Made by a program: the position numbers and the translations under genes
In this document: in pieces, positions 5,845 through 8,711 of the stretch
Layout of the letters: each line of letters begins with the position of its first letter
How positions within the stretch are numbered: the stretch's first letter is position 1
Source: Lachnospiraceae bacterium
GTDB taxonomy: Bacteria; Bacillota_A; Clostridia; Lachnospirales; Lachnospiraceae
DNA length: 8,711 nt
Reading direction: 5' to 3'
Assembly (NCBI GenBank): GCA_900764695.1
Contig: CAAFOY010000105.1
Coordinates: forward strand, 1-8,711
Notes under the pieces: generated by a model
The model's database searches: none
Told to the model about the DNA's origin: nothing
The model's input: only the letters and a program-made list of their open reading frames with translations

Positions 5845-5862
5845 ATACTCTCCTACTAGTAT
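5845..5862. promoter_or_regulatory. Inverted repeat over the iscR -10 box, possible autoregulatory operator
   Basis: ATACT (5845-5849) and AGTAT (5858-5862) are inverted arms around eight bases, overlapping the -10 box and start site of iscR. Short arms make chance possible. The half-sites resemble the outer ends of the E. coli type 1 IscR site but the overall length does not match. Confidence 0.35.
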
Positions 5863-5886
5863 ACATTAACGCCACAATAAAATCAA
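5858..5886 (-). promoter_or_regulatory. iscR promoter
   Basis: Minus strand TTGATT (5886-5881), 17-nt spacer, TATACT (5863-5858). The start site near 5851 leaves a leader of about 30 nt with the AGAGAGG ribosome binding site. Confidence 0.7.
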
Positions 5887-5889
5887 CTT

Positions 5890-5914
5890 AATTCCGATTA
5901 TTTTTATAGGAATT
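5890..5914. promoter_or_regulatory. Candidate IscR/Rrf2 operator upstream of iscR
   Basis: AATTCC (5890-5895) and GGAATT (5909-5914) are perfect inverted arms around 13 bases, directly upstream of the iscR -35 box. The nifS promoter has the same TTCC-N13-GGAA arrangement and an identical TAGGAATT half at 4254-4261. Here the position (about -40 to -63) differs from the nifS site, which covers the -10 box. Confidence 0.5.
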
Positions 5915-6006
5915 GTCGTATAAATATTGTTATGTTTTTTTAAAAATTTTTTAGAATAACTTTATATGATTATAGTTTCAAATCACTAAAATCTTAATTT
6001 TGTGGA

Positions 6007-6534
6007 TTATTCTTTTTTTATTTTTAAAATCTTTGTTCCATATACATATGTTAACGCACCTATTGTTATTCCAAGAACTGCTCCTCCCAATATATCTGTT
6101 GGAAAATGCACATATAAATACATTCTTGAAAAAGCTATTAATATAGTAAGCGGAATAACCACCCAACCGAATTTCTTATTGGTTAACGTTATAATTGTTG
6201 TAGCTATACATGATGCCTGTGTGTGACCTGAAGGAAATGAATAATCTTTTGGAATTGCTATAAGCATCTTAAAATTTGTATCTATCCAACATGGTCTCGC
6301 TCTTTGAACAACGTTTTTCACTATTCCGTTTCCAATAATCAGTCCTATTAATAACCCCGCAAGAACCAAAACTCCATATTTACGGTATTTTTTTGATATA
6401 AGCATTGCAACGCCTATGATAATCCAAATAATCCCTGCATTTCCCAAAACTGTAATTCTAGGCATAAACCAGTCACAAAATCCACTGCCGAATATTTGTT
6501 GTATTTTTTCTAAAATTAACCAATCAATTGCCAT
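6007..6534 (-). CDS. PAP2-family membrane phosphatase (undecaprenyl-diphosphate or lipid phosphatase type)
   Basis: 175 residues of an integral membrane protein with about five hydrophobic segments. The three-part catalytic signature is complete: K73-x6-R80-P81, P101-S102-G103-H104 and S136-R137-x5-H143-x3-D147. H143 forms the phospho-histidine intermediate and H104 is the acid/base. Family members dephosphorylate undecaprenyl diphosphate (BcrC type), phosphatidic acid or phosphatidylglycerol phosphate; sequence alone does not decide between them. The short single-domain form and nearby cell wall hydrolase make a role in envelope lipid recycling plausible, but this is inference. AAAGGA lies about ten bases before the ATG. 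It reads in the same direction as iscR, 185 nt upstream of it, and no strong terminator lies between, so read-through into iscR is possible. Confidence 0.9.
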   Translation of the reverse strand: MAIDWLILEKIQQIFGSGFCDWFMPRITVLGNAGIIWIIIGVAMLISKKYRKYGVLVLAGLLIGLIIGNGIVKNVVQRARPCWIDTNFKMLIAIPKDYSFPSGHTQASCIATTIITLTNKKFGWVVIPLTILIAFSRMYLYVHFPTDILGGAVLGITIGALTYVYGTKILKIKKE

Positions 6535-6586
6535 TGAGTTAACATCCTTTCCTTTTTAGTTATGTTTTATACTCTATCATTTTAAG

Positions 6587-6621
6587 AGAAAAAAGACAAC
6601 CGACCATTACGGCCGATTGTC
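6587..6621 (-). terminator. Intrinsic terminator of the secreted FN3-like protein gene
   Basis: On the minus strand an 11-bp GC-containing stem (6621-6611 with 6605-6595) closes the 5-nt loop GTAAT and runs into UUUUUU. Two pairs are G-U in minus-strand RNA and would be mismatches in plus-strand RNA, which fixes the direction. It lies about 37 nt after the stop codon at 6658 and before the phosphatase gene. Confidence 0.88.
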
Positions 6622-6657
6622 CCTTTTATTAATATGTAAATAATTTATGAAAGAATA

Positions 6658-7818
6658 TTATTTAATCTTTACTACCTTCTTAGCTGAGTATGGTCCATAA
6701 ACCTTAGTCTTTCCGTTCATAAAGAATCCTCTAACTCTTACATAATACTTCTTACCTGATTTTAATTTCTTAATTGTGATCTTAGCTTTCTTTGTTGTCT
6801 TAACTTTTGATTTCTTGAAATTCTTCTTTAATGAGTACTGAACTTCATATTTCTTAGCCTTGCTTGCTTTCTTATATTTAACAACCATAGCTTTCTTCTT
6901 AGCTTTCACTTTAGAAATCTTAACCTGTGAAGGTGACTGGATACCTGCTGTAACCTTGAAGTCCTTAACGTCGATTGTTCCACTCATATCGCTTTCATCG
7001 ATGTATTCTTTTAAGAATGCACCAAATGCAAACTTAATACCTAAAGTAGCCTGAGCCTGTTTCTTCTGATATTCTGATCTAAGTGATGGAATCTTAACAT
7101 CTGCTGATACTGTTACATATCCGTCATCTGCTGTGTTCTGGCTGTCAAGTGCGATAAATGGGTTAAAGTCCTTTGTGCTTGAAAGAACGCTCTTGCCACC
7201 AATTGTAGCCTTAACGTTTGAAAGCTTAAGAGCCGCACCGTCTTTATCTTTATTATCAAATGCTTTAAAGTGAATATGTTTTACATAGTTGTATTTGCCT
7301 GTGCCAACGTTTTCACCCATAGCTTTTCCTTCGCTATCCTTAACTACGTTACCGTTAGCGTCTTTCTTATCCTGGCTCTTCATAATTTCATTCTTTAAAG
7401 TACTCTTAATCTTAAATGAAATTGTGTAGTAACGTCCTCTTTCTACATTAACAACCTTATCTGCTGTTACACCCCATGGGTTAGACTGTCCTACATCTCC
7501 CTTTGGTGTCCATTTAGCACTCCATCCTGTACTTACAACATTCATTGTAAAACTGCTTGATGTCTGTGTTGTAATCTTTGCATCTTCACCATAACTCTTG
7601 TATGTATTCTCTTTATTCTGATATTTCTGTCCTGCTCCGATAAGCTTATCTTCCCAAACGCCGTTATCTTCACGTGTATGGATAGAATATGATGTCCATG
7701 CCTTTCCGTTAGATACATCTGTTCCCTTAGCTACTGCTGCAGATGCCATTGATGCTGTACCAACAACCATAGTTACTGATAAACCGATTGCTGTTAAGTT
7801 CTTGAATAATTTTCTCAT
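6658..7818 (-). CDS. Secreted protein with carbohydrate-binding-like N-terminal region and lysine-rich FN3-like C-terminus
   Basis: 386 residues. A signal peptide (about 1-27, MRKLFKNL then a hydrophobic core, cleavage after ASMASA) directs export. Residues about 35-292 look like a beta-rich binding module: aromatic-rich WTSYSIH and GWSAKWTPKG, then GRYYTISFKIKS and a closing GTIDVKDFKVTAG, a layout like CBM4/9-type jelly rolls. Residues about 295-386 resemble a fibronectin type III domain (YEVQYSLKKNF, KYYVRVRGFF) that is extremely basic: about 32 lysines in the last 87 residues and almost no acidic ones. No catalytic motif, LPXTG anchor or transmembrane tail is visible, so binding to polysaccharide or anionic wall polymers is the likely but unproven role. 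AAAGGAG lies nine bases before the ATG. It is monocistronic, with its own promoter and terminator. Confidence 0.8.
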   Translation of the reverse strand: MRKLFKNLTAIGLSVTMVVGTASMASAAVAKGTDVSNGKAWTSYSIHTREDNGVWEDKLIGAGQKYQNKENTYKSYGEDAKITTQTSSSFTMNVVSTGWSAKWTPKGDVGQSNPWGVTADKVVNVERGRYYTISFKIKSTLKNEIMKSQDKKDANGNVVKDSEGKAMGENVGTGKYNYVKHIHFKAFDNKDKDGAALKLSNVKATIGGKSVLSSTKDFNPFIALDSQNTADDGYVTVSADVKIPSLRSEYQKKQAQATLGIKFAFGAFLKEYIDESDMSGTIDVKDFKVTAGIQSPSQVKISKVKAKKKAMVVKYKKASKAKKYEVQYSLKKNFKKSKVKTTKKAKITIKKLKSGKKYYVRVRGFFMNGKTKVYGPYSAKKVVKIK

Positions 7819-7857
7819 TTTTTCATTCTCCTTTATATGTTTTTGTCACTTAACTAT

Positions 7858-7886
7858 AAAATATCATTTTTATCATACTTTTTCAA
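7858..7886 (-). promoter_or_regulatory. Promoter of the secreted FN3-like protein gene
   Basis: Minus strand TTGAAA (7886-7881), 17-nt spacer ending TGA, then TATTTT (7863-7858). The TGn before the -10 box makes it an extended -10 promoter, which offsets the weaker hexamer. The leader would be about 33 nt. Confidence 0.6.
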
Positions 7887-8092
7887 GTGCAGTTTGTATA
7901 AAATCAAAGAAAAATGAATCGTTTTTTATAGAAATATTGAATAAAAACTGTTTTATCTTTAAAAGTTACTTATTGTGATATAAGTATTATACTTTTTGTT
8001 ATATAGTTTATTTTATGTAAAACTGCATAAAAACATTAATATCTCTCAATTGTATTTACTTGAAAAAACTAAAAATACCATTTAACGCAGGA
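7887..8092. other. AT-rich intergenic stretch without recognisable gene
   Basis: About 200 nt of very AT-rich DNA upstream of the secreted-protein promoter. I see no coding signature, RNA gene or strong hairpin. Weak symmetry exists between TACAAACTGCAC on the minus strand (around 7888-7899) and GTAAAACTGCAT on the plus strand (around 8018-8029), too imperfect to call. Confidence 0.5.
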
Positions 8093-8157
8093 GCAACCAC
8101 CGAGCCGGCTGGCGAGACTTCCAACCTTCGAGCACAAGACCTACGCTCGTTTAATGC
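8093..8157 (-). repeat. 65-nt direct repeat, copy A
   Basis: Matches copy B (8496-8560) at 59 of 65 positions with no gaps. It contains a small stem, 8129-8133 with 8145-8149 (CGAGC/GCTCG), around 11 bases. It lies on the 3' side of the minus-strand tRNA-Gly, beyond a group of hairpins. Function unknown; probably a dispersed repeat of the genome. Confidence 0.88.
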
Positions 8158-8186
8158 AAAAAACAGCACCCTGAGCCGTATAACTC

Positions 8187-8206
8187 GTAGATGCTTTCGC
8201 ATCTAC
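8187..8206 (-). ncRNA. Hairpin with GAAA tetraloop, part of an uncharacterised structured element
   Basis: On the minus strand GTAGATGC-GAAA-GCATCTAC forms a perfect 8-bp stem with a GNRA tetraloop; on the plus strand the loop would be TTTC. The neighbouring hairpin at 8215-8226 also has a GNRA loop only in the minus orientation. This suggests a structured RNA, or a repeat derived from one, but transcription is unproven because a terminator-like hairpin separates it from the tRNA. Confidence 0.4.
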
Positions 8207-8214
8207 TTCGTCGC

Positions 8215-8226
8215 GGGCTTGCGCCC
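8215..8226 (-). ncRNA. Hairpin with GCAA tetraloop, part of the same structured element
   Basis: On the minus strand GGGC-GCAA-GCCC folds into a 4-bp all-GC stem with a GNRA loop, nine bases before the GAAA hairpin in the direction of transcription. Confidence 0.35.
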
Positions 8227-8229
8227 TAT

Positions 8230-8294
8230 AAAAACAAAGAAACAGAGTCTTTCACGAATGCAAGCATTCATCAAGACTCTGTTTCTTTGTTTTT
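8230..8294 (-). terminator. Long hairpin downstream of tRNA-Gly, likely terminator
   Basis: Perfect 22-bp arms (8230-8251 and 8273-8294) enclose a second short stem GAATG-CAAG-CATTC. The arms begin with A5 and end with T5, so either strand would give a U-run at the end of the stem. It starts 28 nt after the tRNA 3' end and would end tRNA transcription. The stem is longer than a typical terminator, so a repeat-element origin is also possible. Confidence 0.75.
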
Positions 8295-8322
8295 GCACGG
8301 CTTAATGCCTAACACGAAAAAA

Positions 8323-8394
8323 AGCGCGAGACGGGGATCGAACCCGCGGCCCCCTCCTTGGCAAGGAGGTGCTCCACCACTGAGCCACTCGCGC
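8323..8394 (-). tRNA. tRNA-Gly (anticodon GCC)
   Basis: A complete 72-nt cloverleaf on the minus strand: acceptor GCGCGAG/CTCGCGC, D-stem GCTC/GAGC, anticodon stem CCTCC/GGAGG with loop TTGCCAA (anticodon GCC at 8362-8360), T-arm GCGGG-TTCGATC-CCCGT with one G-U pair, and discriminator U73. GCC reads glycine codons GGC and GGU. The CCA end is not encoded; a U-run follows directly. Its own promoter lies upstream, and two 65-nt direct repeats flank the whole unit. Confidence 0.97.
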
Positions 8395-8400
8395 ATTGTA

Positions 8401-8415
8401 CGTGTACGTCACACG
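8401..8415 (-). other. Small hairpin in the tRNA-Gly 5' leader
   Basis: CGTGT and ACACG pair around ACGTC between the promoter start site (about 8417) and the mature tRNA 5' end. It lies in the leader that RNase P would remove. Confidence 0.4.
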
Positions 8416-8423
8416 CAAGAAAA

Positions 8424-8452
8424 ATATTAACATAATCAGACAACTCTGTCAA
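8424..8452 (-). promoter_or_regulatory. tRNA-Gly promoter
   Basis: Minus strand perfect TTGACA (8452-8447), 17-nt spacer, TAATAT (8429-8424). The start site near 8417 is about 23 nt before the tRNA. An A-tract on the minus strand (8453-8460) lies just upstream of the -35 box and could act as an UP element. Confidence 0.75.
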
Positions 8453-8495
8453 CATTTTTTTTGCAATTTTTTCGCATAAATTTAAAATACATAAA

Positions 8496-8560
8496 GCAAC
8501 CACCGAGCTGGCAGGCAAGACTTCGAACCTTCGAGCACAAGACCTACACTCGCTTAATGC
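8496..8560 (-). repeat. 65-nt direct repeat, copy B
   Basis: 59 of 65 positions match copy A (8093-8157), same orientation, 403 nt apart. The small internal stem is kept: C-G in copy A becomes U-G in minus-strand RNA here (8548), but would be a C-A mismatch in plus-strand RNA, a slight hint that the minus strand is the structured one. It lies upstream of the tRNA-Gly promoter. Confidence 0.88.
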
Positions 8561-8668
8561 CATACTGCCAAAGGCTTTAGAGTTTAATTGATAGTCTATA
8601 ATTTTTGAATAAGCCCAATCCTTGAGGTAACGTTTTGTCATATGGCTGTTTGTCTATTTCCAAGCATT
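8561..8668. other. Intergenic stretch, no supported gene
   Basis: Between repeat copy B and the terminator at the right edge I see no gene. A minus-strand frame opening at 8641 has no ribosome binding site and runs on through repeat B and the tRNA-Gly, so I do not accept it. Confidence 0.5.
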
Positions 8669-8705
8669 AAAAAAGAAGAGAAAACCGGATTTTGGCTTTC
8701 CCTTC
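8669..8705 (-). terminator. Intrinsic terminator of a minus-strand gene outside the window
   Basis: On the minus strand a 12-bp stem (8705-8694 with 8686-8675) closes the 7-nt loop AAAATCC and is followed by UUUUUU. Two pairs are G-U only in minus-strand RNA. It implies a minus-strand gene to the right of the window and separates it from tRNA-Gly. Confidence 0.85.
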
Positions 8706-8711
8706 TATTTA

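Noticed and set aside
5984..6004. Possible terminator after the PAP2 phosphatase gene
   Set aside because: The stem (CAC-AAAAT with ATTTT-A-GTG) is mostly A-T with a bulge and no U-tract follows; too weak to call.
163..7954. Shared 15-mer AATAAAAACTGTTTT at 163-177 and 7940-7954
   Set aside because: In DNA this AT-rich, one such 15-base match in the window is expected with fair probability by chance, and the flanks do not match.
8060..8430. Overlapping plus-strand frames of 79-81 residues
   Set aside because: They run across repeat A, the hairpins and the antisense of tRNA-Gly; the apparent openness comes from GC-richer repeat and tRNA sequence.
8309..8641. 110-residue minus-strand open frame
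   Set aside because: It reads through repeat copy B, the tRNA promoter and the whole tRNA-Gly (the [12 protein letters not shown] part is simply translated tRNA) and has no ribosome binding site.
1..8711. CRISPR array, transposon, prophage or defence system
   Set aside because: No regularly spaced repeats, transposase, integrase or toxin-antitoxin-like pair is visible; the only direct repeats are the two 65-mers and the imperfect 51-nt pair.

Overview
The window looks like chromosomal DNA of a low-GC Gram-positive anaerobe in the Clostridia, most likely Lachnospiraceae. This is inferred from AT-rich intergenic DNA, GGAGG-type ribosome binding sites, a Clostridia-style IscR with a CX7CX5C cluster motif, short NifU and NifS proteins beside MnmA, and secreted proteins with very lysine-rich Ig-like or FN3-like domains. 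No database search was possible, so the taxonomy is an inference.

Layout. At the left edge (1-103, minus) is the N-terminus of a response regulator running off the window. Positions 104-480 hold its leader, an inverted repeat and a degenerate stretch with a 51-nt direct repeat. Positions 481-4205 (minus) are an operon read right to left, nifS-nifU-nadA-mnmA, ending in a hairpin terminator at 481-520. Divergent from nifS is a plus-strand gene for a secreted SleB-type cell wall hydrolase (4460-5245) with its own promoter and a strong terminator. Then come three minus-strand units: iscR (5411-5821), a PAP2-family membrane phosphatase (6007-6534) and a secreted protein with an FN3-like C-terminus (6658-7818). 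The right end (about 8090-8711) holds a tRNA-Gly(GCC) gene with promoter and downstream hairpin. It is bracketed by two 65-nt direct repeats, and a minus-strand terminator at the edge belongs to a gene outside the window.

How the genes fit together. IscR should sense Fe-S status. NifS (cysteine desulfurase) and NifU (scaffold) build Fe-S clusters. NadA needs a [4Fe-4S] cluster to make quinolinate for NAD. MnmA uses sulfur from the desulfurase to make 2-thiouridine in tRNA. So the operon joins sulfur mobilisation with two of its consumers. iscR is separated from nifS by the oppositely oriented hydrolase, but both promoter regions carry the same TTCC-N13-GGAA element, which suggests they still form one regulon.

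The signals most worth checking are: (1) an exact match to the WalR (YycF) two-half-site consensus in the hydrolase leader; (2) the shared candidate IscR operator; (3) the repeat and hairpin complex around tRNA-Gly, including two GNRA-type hairpins on the minus strand. I do not see a clear new defence or mobile system. CRISPR arrays, transposases and phage genes are absent.
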